NCBI GenBank assembly: GCA_030248215.1
Contig: JASANG010000258.1
Location: 67,001-131,000, forward strand
Length of the DNA: 64,000 nucleotides
Reading direction: 5' to 3'
Origin: Enoplolaimus lenunculus
Taxonomy: Eukaryota; Nematoda; Enoplea; Enoplida; Thoracostomopsidae
Positions 1 to 9,700 of the stretch are shown here, piece by piece. The notes beneath the pieces were generated by a model. The model was not told the DNA's origin. It searched no databases and saw only the letters and a list, made by a program, of their open reading frames with translations. Within the stretch, counting starts at the first letter, position 1, and every line of letters begins with the position of its first letter. A program made the translations under genes and the position numbers.

Positions 1-132
1 CAAAGCTTTTTTGTCGATATTTAATGAAACTAACGAAGGTTGTGTCTGTTACATATATAAGCAGTCTGTTTCATTCTTCTGCTTGGGTATGTTGTCTGTA
101 CATTCATAAAATGACTTGTAAACTCTATCCGC

Positions 133-205
133 TTACGGACTCTTATTAGAAATACGGACTCCTATTGAATTGGGACTCAAAACGGGGACTCCTTTTGTTG
201 TCCTT
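133..205 (-). mobile_element. GACCCG-family MITE fragment
   Basis: The run of 'tacggactc' and 'gggactc' phrases is the reverse complement of the left interior of the fuller copy at 43711-44145. Neither terminus is present here. The rest of 1-700 shows nothing I can assign. Confidence 0.45.
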
Positions 206-702
206 TTATTCAGAGTTCTACAGTACTATGTTGTGCTGGCTATGGGAATTGACCCTTTCCTCATGTTGAATGTTCATAGTCAACTGGATACACATGTTAC
301 AGCTGTTTGAGAATACAGACCAGAAATTTCCATTTTGGACCTAAATATCCCTAATTTAGAAGCCAGAACGCACTCTATATGCCGTTTCGCCGTGGTTTTG
401 TTGCTGCTAGACGGATTAATAAGTAGTATACACTACTCAGTCTAACGTTATTAAGAGGTGATTAGCTGATTTAGCTTGGTTCGTATATTAATATTTTTTG
501 GTTTGATACATGAATCATTGGAATGGGTCGTATGTTTATCTCAAATATTTGCGCCAAATAATGGTTCAAAATTTGAAATTTATTTCAAAATATAATTAAG
601 TTTTAATCAAATTACGCTCTCTGTGTTTGATTTTTATTAAAAAATTTAAAATGTAACTATAAATCAAGGTAACTGTGTGTGGAACAATGAGCCAATAGAG
701 GT

Positions 703-903
703 GGCCCACGTAAAGATCAGGGCCGGAACGTTTTTCTGCGGGACTGCAATAGAGTAAACTTTAGACTAATTTTTTACTTGATTTAGGCTTACGCTTAGAA
801 TTAGGCTTAAGAATATGCTCATTATTACGTTTAGGCTTAGGCTTAGGCATAAGCTTCGGAATATGGTTATAATACTGTTCCACCCGTGTTCTTTACATTA
901 GCC
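703..903 (-). mobile_element. GGCC-1 MITE
   Basis: The left end begins ggcccacgtaaagatcaggg and the right end closes with gttctttacattagcc, its inverted partner. The core is a short, degenerate (TTAGGC)n run. The element is non-coding and about 200 bp long. Confidence 0.75.
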
Positions 904-1436
904 ATAGAGGTTAGGAATATTTTTGCGGGTTTCCAGTGCGCCTTTGGAACCATAAGATATGGTTAGTGTCATCTAACACGTTGAGCTATCCATCTTAATA
1001 TCGGGCGTACAAGTTTCAGTGCAATCAAAATATAAAGTTTTTGATTCTGAACCTCGTGGCGGTTTAAGAAATTTATTGAACGGCGTTCGAGATATAATAA
1101 TGAAAAACTATTGATCGAAGCGAACGATAAGCCAAACGTCATTTTAGCGATAAACCATACTACAACTTGTGGCAAAAGTTCGAGAGGGCATAGTCCGGGG
1201 TGTCCCCCTTAAATCGGCCAGTGTTGTCGAGTTTTGGGGACGGTTTAGTACGTCTGTTCAAAATTAGTTTGGTTCAATTTGTATCGCTATATCTAGTAAC
1301 AATTTTGTCTACCATATAAACGCATTCCTAAAAAGCTAGAACGACTGACTTAGTTCCTGGATACAGATCCAATCCGTATATTAACTTTAGCCACCATTTC
1401 AATTAAGTTTTATTGCTTTGACCTAAGTCATGCCTG

Positions 1437-1650
1437 TACGCATGTGAAACATGATTGTCCGTTATGTGCAAATGCAATATAGTGGCTGTGCACTGTATGT
1501 ATTCTAGCTGGCTGCATACGGTCGACACATATTGTTGACGAAAAATGCAGTGGGAGAGGCCGACAATGGGGCGCAGCGGTAGAGTGTTCGCTCTAGAATC
1601 CGTTGGCTGAGATGTCGATTCCTGCTCTGGAGGTCCGTTTTTTCAGCTGC
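1437..1650 (+). mobile_element. tRNA-like SINE (SINE-M), copy 1
   Basis: A tRNA-like part at about 1568-1632 has an A-box-like GGGCGCAGCGG (10 of 11 against TRGCNNAGYGG) and a B-box-like ATGTCGATTCC (9 of 11 against GGTTCGANTCC). The 120 bases before it (from 'gtccgttatgtgcaaatgca') recur at 26930-27030, also followed by an A-box-like sequence, so this is a dispersed family and not a tRNA gene. No A-tail or target duplication is clear. Confidence 0.45.
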
Positions 1651-1807
1651 TTTAGTTGAAAGGTCTGAAGTCCTGGTTCCTACATAGACTGACAATGCTT
1701 CGGAATTCAATTTTCTGTACGCCTAAACCACTAATTTTTCTTGGAACATGAACTAATTTTGGTTTTCTCATGTAGCACCACTGGTATGACATCCAAGTTA
1801 CTGTAAA

Positions 1808-2031
1808 GCGCTATTCACACGTGCAAGTTTTTGCTACGAGAACTTGCAGCTGCAAATAATGCATGAAAAATCATAGCTAAGAATGTAGTTCACATGTGTG
1901 AGTAACCATGCAAATTCACAAAATTTATTGCATCCGCTTTCTCATTGGCTGATGACAAAATGCCAAGTTCTGTGTGTAATTTGCAGCTGCAAGTTCTCGC
2001 AGCTAAAACTTGCACGTGTGAATTTTCGGCT
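1808..2031 (+). mobile_element. TTCACACG MITE
   Basis: Inverted ends read ctattcacacgtgcaag and cttgcacgtgtgaat. The interior has the family's CAGCTGCAA motifs and the 'ctcattggctgatgac' segment. Flanks resemble TTAA (gtaaagc and ggcttaatg). Confidence 0.7.
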
Positions 2032-2511
2032 TAATGTAAGACATAAATTTCATCAACTCGCTTTGTTTTTAAGGCTGACCAAGGCTCGTAATAAGCTCAG
2101 CTTAAAGTACATTTTTCACGTTTGATTTGCTCTACTTCTGTGCCGATTCTGAGCTGAATGCTGGCCGTTTGAAAACCGACTGCTAATGGGGCACAGGTGC
2201 CAAACGCATAAGAATGTAGGCGTTTAATTTTAATTAAGACCCGCCGTAATGATTGCATTAACTACGATCCGTAAACTATCTTATCTCAAGCTGAACTTGG
2301 TAGACAATTCGTCATCCGATAAACTTGTCACTAAACAGTGTCCGAAAACCTATAAATAAATACAAATAAATCTAAACATAATTCTTATATTAATGTTAAA
2401 ACTAAGTGTACGCTTAAGCACAACGATGAGTGAGTGACGAATTGTCGAATCAATGAAATTTCGAATTACAAGTTGTCGGTCGACGAGTTGTCAGCCGACG
2501 ACTTATCTTGA

Positions 2512-2766
2512 TACCCTGTAAATTCCAGTGAGGTAATGAATCAACTCAGAGAGAGAATTAGTTATTTTTGGTCATTTTTGAGTTAATAGCACTAAATATT
2601 AACTCACTCTGAGCTTATTTAATTTCGAGTGAGTTGATTAATTAACTCAGAATGAGTTCAATCAATTCAGAATTCTGAGTTCTGAAAGATCTAATTCAGA
2701 GCTCAGGCTTATGAGTGGATTCAACTCATTCTGAGTTATAATCAACTCACTGGGATTTACAGTGTA
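2512..2766 (+). mobile_element. CTGTAAAT foldback MITE, full length
   Basis: The left end is taccctgtaaattccagtga and the right end tcactgggatttacagtgta, so the ends are inverted repeats. The interior is built from GAGTTGATT and AACTCA phrases and could fold on itself almost throughout. Confidence 0.75.
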
Positions 2767-3479
2767 CTCTTTTTTCTGGTTTCAGTTGAATTTTTGTCAA
2801 TTCAACCAAAACCAAGTATAACAAAAATATGTGTTTGGCTGTTACGATCATACCGGTCATACTACGACAAGCTAAGATTTGCCAAAATGCTAAAATTCAA
2901 CTTTATTACTTATGGGAATAAAATACACATTGTTAGTTTTCGATGAACAATTTGAAAATTTTCAGCATAACAGGGCTGATAGGGAAGTGCATGCCCCACC
3001 CTTACACTTTCGAACCGCTACAGTGAACCGTTTTCTGTCCCACGACTGTGATTCGACTACCGGCAGAAATACACTAACAACCGTACAGTGGAATTTTTTA
3101 GTCGACTACCGAAACCTTTTGATACCAGAAACGTATTAACCAGAGACCGGTCGGGGGGATCAAAGGCGGTGTGTGTGCGTCCCATCCAATTTTGTCAAAA
3201 ATTGATTTCAGACATAAAAAATATGTCAGCGGTGAAAAATTTTGGTTTACACCCCTACAATATTTATATAACCTGGTGAGACCATCGTTGAATCTCAAAT
3301 TCGGGAGTTTACCTTACGACGTGCCACGGTCAGTTCAACGTAGTAGCGGGGACGCGCAAAAAAATCAAGATAATTTTCGGGGGGATACATGTAATTGACA
3401 ATTGGGTTAAAACGTTTCTAAGAGAACGTCCAAATATTTCCATAGCGGCGTTTGGTTTATATGGGCCCCACTCTGGCAA

Positions 3480-3636
3480 GCCCGTAGCCAGCTCAGTTTG
3501 CTAGGGGGGCTAAACATTTTTTCAGAAGGGGCATTCAAATGTTTTCGCTGACTTACAAACCAGGTTGAAAATTTTCAGAGGAACAAATTTTCTACGGGGG
3601 GCAGACCCACCCCTGCTTCCCCTTGGCTTCCGGTCC
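3480..3636 (+). mobile_element. GTAGCC MITE
   Basis: It begins cccgtagccagctcag, has the family signature ggggcattcaa followed by ggttgaaaattttc, and ends near cttggcttccggtcc. Much of 2770-3480 and 3640-4500 is otherwise unassigned; one interior stretch (3140-3200) is GC-rich and mismatched to everything else here. Confidence 0.6.
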
Positions 3637-3892
3637 GCACTCTGGCTTTGGCCTGGTTTGCATATTGTGTACACATTTTACCGTGTCGGTGGCACGTTTG
3701 TCGGTATGTTTGTTTTGATGAAAACCAGTGGGAAAAAATACGCTGTAATTTTCTGTCATAAATTTCTGGTTTCCAATACCGTTGAGAGACCTTTTATACA
3801 GGCGCCACGGTTTTAGGTTTGATTTTTTTGGTCAAACTGTTACTGGTTTAACAGCATACGGATCGTCACAAACGGAAATGCGTTTGGCTTAC

Positions 3893-3940
3893 AGTATATA
3901 TATTATATATATACATATACATATATATACGTATATATAC
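3893..3940. repeat. AT-rich microsatellite
   Basis: An irregular TATATA/CATATA run of about 48 bp. Confidence 0.8.
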
Positions 3941-4517
3941 AGCGATTTAGTATTACATTTAAATCGATTTTTAACAAAACTACAGGCACATGGTACCAAA
4001 TGGGTAAAAGTTCCTGTCACCAGTTGCTTCAAAATCACGATTGTCATAAAAGGAGGCAACGCCTTGCGAAGCCCCCCTCTCTGGATTATTTCTTTGGAAA
4101 AAAAACATGGCTCCCGTCTAAATGCTAAGCTTGTTTACCAGCATTTAGCATAAACCGCATCGTAGCGAAGTATTAACTGTAAGGTTAAAACCCGTTTCTA
4201 AGCATGAGCCCAAATCTACGCCGGAGTCTAAACCGCTAGCGACACTGAACAACTCTAAACTTACCCGAGGTCATACCGTTAATGTTTGGGGGTCCCCTGC
4301 TGCCCCTTTGGGGTCGTGTCATACGGGTGATTAATAGCAGTGTAAGAGGGTTATTAGTCTATGGAACGCTTGAACCGTTTGAACAAGGTTGCTTAAAACT
4401 TGCTGTTTCACCATTAGATCATCTCCAGCGGTTGATGGTCATTTGCATATTCTACTGGCTAAAATATTGACCCAAGCACAGTTACACTTGTATGCTGAAG
4501 TATAATTTGGCAGCATT

Positions 4518-4697
4518 TGCGGTTCCATGGGGAACACGGGGGAGGTGGCTTGTGCCCGGCATCAATTTGTGATAAAATGGTAATGTCCCTTTGTGTTATA
4601 ATTTCCTGTCTCAGAAAATTGGCACATATATAGCATACAGTAAAAATTGCATAACTAATACCAGCGCGGCCGAGTCGAAAATTTTTGGGTCCGCCAT
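4518..4697 (+). mobile_element. GGATCC MITE, degraded
   Basis: It contains the family phrases 'gataaaatggtaatgtccc' and 'cagaaaattggcacatatat' and closes with 'tttttgggtccgccattg', a decayed GGATCCGC end. Confidence 0.5.
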
Positions 4698-4864
4698 TGT
4701 TTGGCAGTAGGGGCTGTAGGCGGGACTTTATTTTGGGACGGTATAACCTAACACAACAGTGATGGTGGGCGAGATGACCGATCGGTTAAAACGTTTTGAG
4801 CAATGGTATGGCGTTAAATAGGTTAATTTTGGCATAATGATATCGCATTACGTACAAAGGGGGA

Positions 4865-5054
4865 AGCCAATGTTACTTTAAGGAGCGTAACAGTAAATTA
4901 TGCGTGTTCCTAAGTGTAAGCCTAAGCCTAAGCGTTGCAAAAACGTGATCCTAAGCCTAAGCCTAAACCTAAACAAAAAAATATAATTTAGAATCGAAAC
5001 CTAGTCTTTGATAGACTCATCAGAAACCTAGACGCCCCTCAAAGTAACATGGCC
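4865..5054 (+). mobile_element. GGCC-2 MITE with 8-bp target duplication
   Basis: Ends are gccaatgttactttaagg and caaagtaacatggcc. AAGGGGGA occurs directly on both sides (4857-4864 and 5055-5062), an 8-bp target site duplication. The core is (GCCTAA)n with the GCGTTGCAAAAACGTG linker. Confidence 0.85.
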
Positions 5055-5117
5055 AAGGGGGAAATAATTGCAAAGAACGGTATTCCTTATCCCCCTCATT
5101 TCAGATAGAAATTTTCT

Positions 5118-5287
5118 CCCATGTTACTTTTAGGGGCGTCCAGTTTTCTGGTGGGTCTATAAAAGAGTAGGTTTAGATTCTAGATTACATTTTTTGCTTA
5201 GGCTTAGGAACACATTTTTGCAATTCTTAGGCATGGGCTTAGCAATACGCTTAATCTACTGTTACGCCCGTAAAAGTAACATTGGCC
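5118..5287 (-). mobile_element. GGCC-2 MITE, reverse orientation
   Basis: It reads ccatgttacttttaggggcg at the left and cgtaaaagtaacattggcc at the right, with a (TTAGGC)n core. It lies 63 bp from an oppositely oriented copy, so the pair forms a larger imperfect palindrome. Confidence 0.8.
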
Positions 5288-5341
5288 GAAGTTTTTATTT
5301 ATGAATTTTGCGTAAGGCAGTAAAAAAGCTGGTTTAAGTAG

Positions 5342-5345
<4 letters not shown>

Positions 5346-5428
<83 letters not shown>
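5346..5428. repeat. (AT)n microsatellite
   Basis: About 41 uninterrupted AT dinucleotides. Confidence 0.95.
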
Positions 5429-5429
<1 letters not shown>

Positions 5430-5842
5430 AGTTTATTTTGCTGCGAACTGCGAATGTATATTAAATTTAAAGGCACCTCAAAGGAATTGTGAAAATTTGC
5501 GAACTTTATTCAAATTGTTTATTAGTGTTCATGTTACGTGCACTGCTTTGTGCTAATAAGCGTTGCAAACGCAGCCACAATTGAGAACAGAGGTACAAGT
5601 TCTAAAGGCGAAATGTTTGAAATTTCAATTAATTAGGATTAGGCGTAGGTTTTGAATTATTTATCAGAGACAACTCAAGAATTTTTCCGCGGGGATTCGT
5701 GGTTGCTCGAATATCCGCCTGCCTCTCAACACCTGCACGAAAACGACGGTTTCAGTTGGAGTTGTGAACTGGTGGAATGAAAGAGTTAAACCAGCATAAA
5801 ATTTTCCTGTTGTTAATATATGGCTTTTCAGAGCCGACCCTT

Positions 5843-6414
5843 GAAATGCCCAGGGTCTCTGCGTTTCCGAAATCCTACTTAAGTACGACTTAGTACCTAC
5901 ACTGCAAAAATTGGTGAGTCAAATTGACTGTCTTAAAAATATGCCTTTTAAGACTATGCAAACTGAGTCAAATTTGACTCCGGCAGAGAGTCGAATTTGA
6001 CTCCTGGCGGAGTCGAATTTGACTCATTTTGTGCAGGCTCGTAGAGCCTATTTTGGATAGAGTCAATTTGACTCACCATTTTTGACAGTGTACTTAAAGT
6101 ACGTGCTAAGTAATTATTTAACCATTTTGTCGTTTTTAAAAGCTTACTTAAGTTAAGTAAACACTAAAGTCGCTGAACAAATTTGGTATATTACAGATTA
6201 ACACTTCAAGTATACTTAGCTTGGTCTATTGACATTAAAGACTGATGACGCCTCTTTTAATATAAAACAAAATTTTTAATGTTTGTTATAACAATGGCTC
6301 ACATTTTGCGTTTTTGTTAAAATGTTAAGTATTTACTTAAGTCGGCGACTTAAGTAATTACGTAAGTATAATTTAAGTAAATACTTAAGTAAGGTTTCAG
6401 AAACCCAGGCATTA
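5843..6414 (+). mobile_element. TTAAGTA MITE carrying a nested FB-CACTG element
   Basis: The left terminus (gtttccgaaatcctactt) and right terminus (aagtaaggtttcagaaaccc) are inverted repeats. Removing 5900-6090 and one TA restores continuity with the uninterrupted copy at 44833-45200, so the FB-CACTG element is the younger insertion. The right end lies about 100 bp before the PDE1 start codon. Confidence 0.8.
5900..6090. mobile_element. FB-CACTG foldback MITE nested in TTAAGTA MITE
   Basis: It begins cactgcaaaaattggtgag and ends ctcaccatttttgacagtg, flanked by TA on both sides. The interior alternates GAGTCAAATTTGACTC-type palindromes. The TA target is compatible with Tc1/mariner-type mobilisation. 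Confidence 0.85.
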
Positions 6415-6517
6415 ATTAACATCGTATAACTAAAAGTTCAATGAAAAGTTAGAAAATTTATAAACTTAATAATTTTAGCTAACCAATGCTTGTATCTAGA
6501 GTTTAATTTACTCAAAT

Positions 6518-6768
6518 ATGAGTAAAACAACAAGTCCAGCAATTCTACCTCGAACAAAAGCGTTACGAAAATGTGTCGCAGGGGAATTGTGTCGTAGTGC
6601 CAGTGTGCCCCATAGGTCAAGGGCTACCAGCATTGGTGTAATCCCTGAAAATAGCCCTACGAGTCATGATCGGCGTGTTAAGCCAGCGGCTGACCACGAG
6701 GATGCTGCTGAAATTGTGAATCAAAACAAATACTTTAATTTAATTCGAATTTCAACTACGAGTATTCG
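6518..6768 (+). CDS. PDE1: PDE1 coding exon 1 (residues 1-83 plus 2 nt)
   Basis: The ATG at 6518 is the first after an in-frame TAG at 6497. The exon ends ATTCG|GTAAAT in phase 2, which joined to exon 2 reads ...[12 protein letters not shown]. Vertebrate PDE1A has a comparable ...FRLRCLVKQLERG junction, which is why I accept this exon. The first 70 residues are polar, low in hydrophobics and not recognisably conserved, as expected for a PDE1 N-terminus. The TTAAGTA MITE ends about 100 bp upstream; no promoter was identified. Confidence 0.75.
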
Positions 6769-9700
6769 GTAAATTGAAAATTTAATTTTACTGTTGTCTT
6801 CGTTTAATATGGTTGCTCGTTGGATTATATTTACGTTTGTGATTGCAACCTGTTCTCTGCACACGGGAATATTTTTCTGTTAACATATTTAGGTTAAGCT
6901 TTTAAACATTTGTTACAGTAGTGACCCGAATAAGAGGGGGGCTGATATTTATTTAGCCTCTCCAGAGAGTACCTCCTGTTTTTTTGTTACGGACTGTTTT
7001 TATATTTAACCCGCCCTCGGCCACCCATCGTTACTGATATATATCCGGTACGGCAATTATCCGTCGAATTAAACGTTATTTCAAATGTGTGTAGCACAGC
7101 ACCTATCACCAGTTGGTGATCGGTCTTGCATTACTTTCGACCCAGAGAATGCTGAGACTCAAAATTCATAACATTTTTCGCATATGATTTGCTCTACTCT
7201 TCTACTAATTTTGAGTTCAACAACAACAATAATTAATGAGTTTGAAAACTTTAAACCGATGATTTGCTTACACATTTGACAACATTGGTTTACGATTTCA
7301 AATTTATTTCAAATTTCACTCACTTTTACACGCAGAGTCAATTGAGAAAAATTTGCTATTAATAACTTTCAATTTTTCATTCGCTGGTTCGACCATCTAA
7401 AAACTGCAATTCGTAGCTTTTTAGTGATGTGTTTTGGTTTTAGATTGCGATACATCCTACATCAGCTGAACCGTGGCGAGTTACCTGTCGATGATCTCAA
7501 GAAGAATCTTGAATATGCAGCATTGGTACTCGAAACGGCGTACATGGACGAAACCAGGTAAATCCATTTTCAATGACCGTGGGCGTAGGCCAGGATTTTG
7601 GATAAGTGAAGTGACTTTCTGCACAAAATGTCGGCCCATGTATAGAACACGGCCGGAACAGTAGTATAAGCATATTCCTAGCCTAAGCCTAAGCCTAAGT
7701 GTAAGAATGAGCGTATTCGTAAGCCTAAGCCTAAGCCTAGGCGTAAGAATGAGCATATTCTTAAGCCTAAGCCTAAGCCTAGGCGTAAGAATGACCATAT
7801 TTCTAAGCCTAAGCTTAAGCCTAAGCCTAAGCGTAAGAATGAGCATATTCGTAAGCCTAAGCCTAAGCCTAAGCGTAAGAATGAGCATATTACTAAGCCT
7901 AAGCTTAAGCCTAAGCCTAAGCGTAAGAATGAGCATATTCGTAAGCCTAAGCCTAAGCCTAGGCGTAAGAATGAGCATATTCTTAAGCCTAAGCCTAAGC
8001 CTAGGCGTAAGAATGACCATATTTCTAAGCCTAAGCTTGAGTCTAAGCCTAAGCGTAAGAATGAGCATATTCGTAAGCCTTAGCCTAAGCCTAAGCGTAA
8101 GAATGAGCATATTACTAAGCCTAAGCCTAAGCTTAAGCCTAAGCCCAAGCGTAAGAATGAGCATATTCTTAAGCCTAAGCCTAAGCCTAGGCGTAAGAAT
8201 GACCATATTTCTAAGCCTAAGCTTAAGCCTAAGCCTAAGCGTAAGAATGAGCATATTCGTAAGCCTAAGCCTAAGCCTAAGCGTAAGAATGAGCATATTA
8301 GTAAGCCTAAGCCTAAGACTAAGCGTACGAATGAGCATATTCGTAAGCATAAGCTTAAGCCTAAGCCTAAGCGTAAGAATGAGCATATTCGTAAGCCTAA
8401 GCATAAGCCTAAGCCTAAGCCTAAGCGTAAGAATGAGCATATTCGTAAGCCTAAACCTAAGCCTAAGCCTAAGCCAAGCAAAAATTACTCTAAACCTTAA
8501 GCTTACTCTATTGCAGTCCCACAGAAAAACGTTCCGGCCCTGTTCTATACATTGGCCAAAATGTCGAAATCGACGTTTCTCGTGATACCAGCTTAAAAGA
8601 CACCAAAAAACAATTTCATCAAAATCGTAATATTTTGACCCCGGATAGCATCGCCCTGGCCACGCCGTTGGCAGCGTGAGTGGTCCGTTTGTAGGACTTC
8701 CTGTATCAAAAGCCAACTGACTGTGGTCCTTGTGCCATTTTGTGAAATTGTATTTTAGTTTAGGCTAAGGCGCTTTTAAATTAAGTATTGTATCCTATTT
8801 CATTTTACATCAGACACTCTACTGATACAAAGTCATTGCACGTGCAGTATATTAGGGTTCCAACCGGAACTAGATTTTGTCAGAAGCGGAATCGGAATCG
8901 TAAGTCAAATTTTGCCGCAATTTTAGCCGGGATCGGAATTCCAAAGTAACCCTGCAGTATATACTGGAATGTGACAAATCTTATTCAATTGCTGTTTGTT
9001 TTAAGCTGTGCAAATAAAATTGGCGTAAGTCAATTAGTGATTGGTCTGAATAGCAGATTAGCATACGATATTTACACTGTTCACGGCAAATTGTGCACGA
9101 ACACTGGAGCGCTGCCAGGATTTTAAAAACGACATGTTTTTATGACCTATAAAATTTTGAAATTGGATTTTTTGTTTGACAAACTGAAAACGTCTCTAAA
9201 ATGCCATGAGCGAAAAATTGCAAAGGGGTGGAGGCGATTCGGCTCTCAAAGCTTCCCCCACTGCTTACGCCTTTAACGAGTGTACAGTTTTATTAATTAA
9301 ATCCCCATTCACACGGGCAAGTTTTTGCAGCGAGAACTTACAGATGTAACTTGCACGAAATACTTGCAGCTGTAAGCATTTTCAAACGAACATTCGTATT
9401 GTCTAATCTAACTGCAGGTGCTAGAAATTCAAGTGACTTGCAACGACGTTCACGGGTGCGAATTAAATAAAATAGCATGAATTCAAGTGAATTTTTTTGC
9501 AACTGCAAGAACTTCAAAACTGCTTTGTGACCAAAGTTGTGTGTGCAAGTGCACGTGCAAGATTTTGTTGCAAAAACCTGCACGTATGAATACGGCTTAT
9601 ATCATTTTAATAATATTTAAGTTTTAAAATTGAAATTTAAAATGTTTTTAGACGAATTTGTGAGGAAGACGACGATGATTTGTCTGAAGTCAGTCCAGAC

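Noticed and set aside
1504-1710. 68-codon minus-strand frame
   Set aside because: It overlaps the tRNA-like SINE-M and has no supporting signal.
7481-8716. Long open frames on both strands (411 and 292 codons) across the GCCTAA array
   Set aside because: They are translations of a simple repeat ([12 protein letters not shown]) inside a non-coding MITE; the frame stays open only because the repeat lacks stops.
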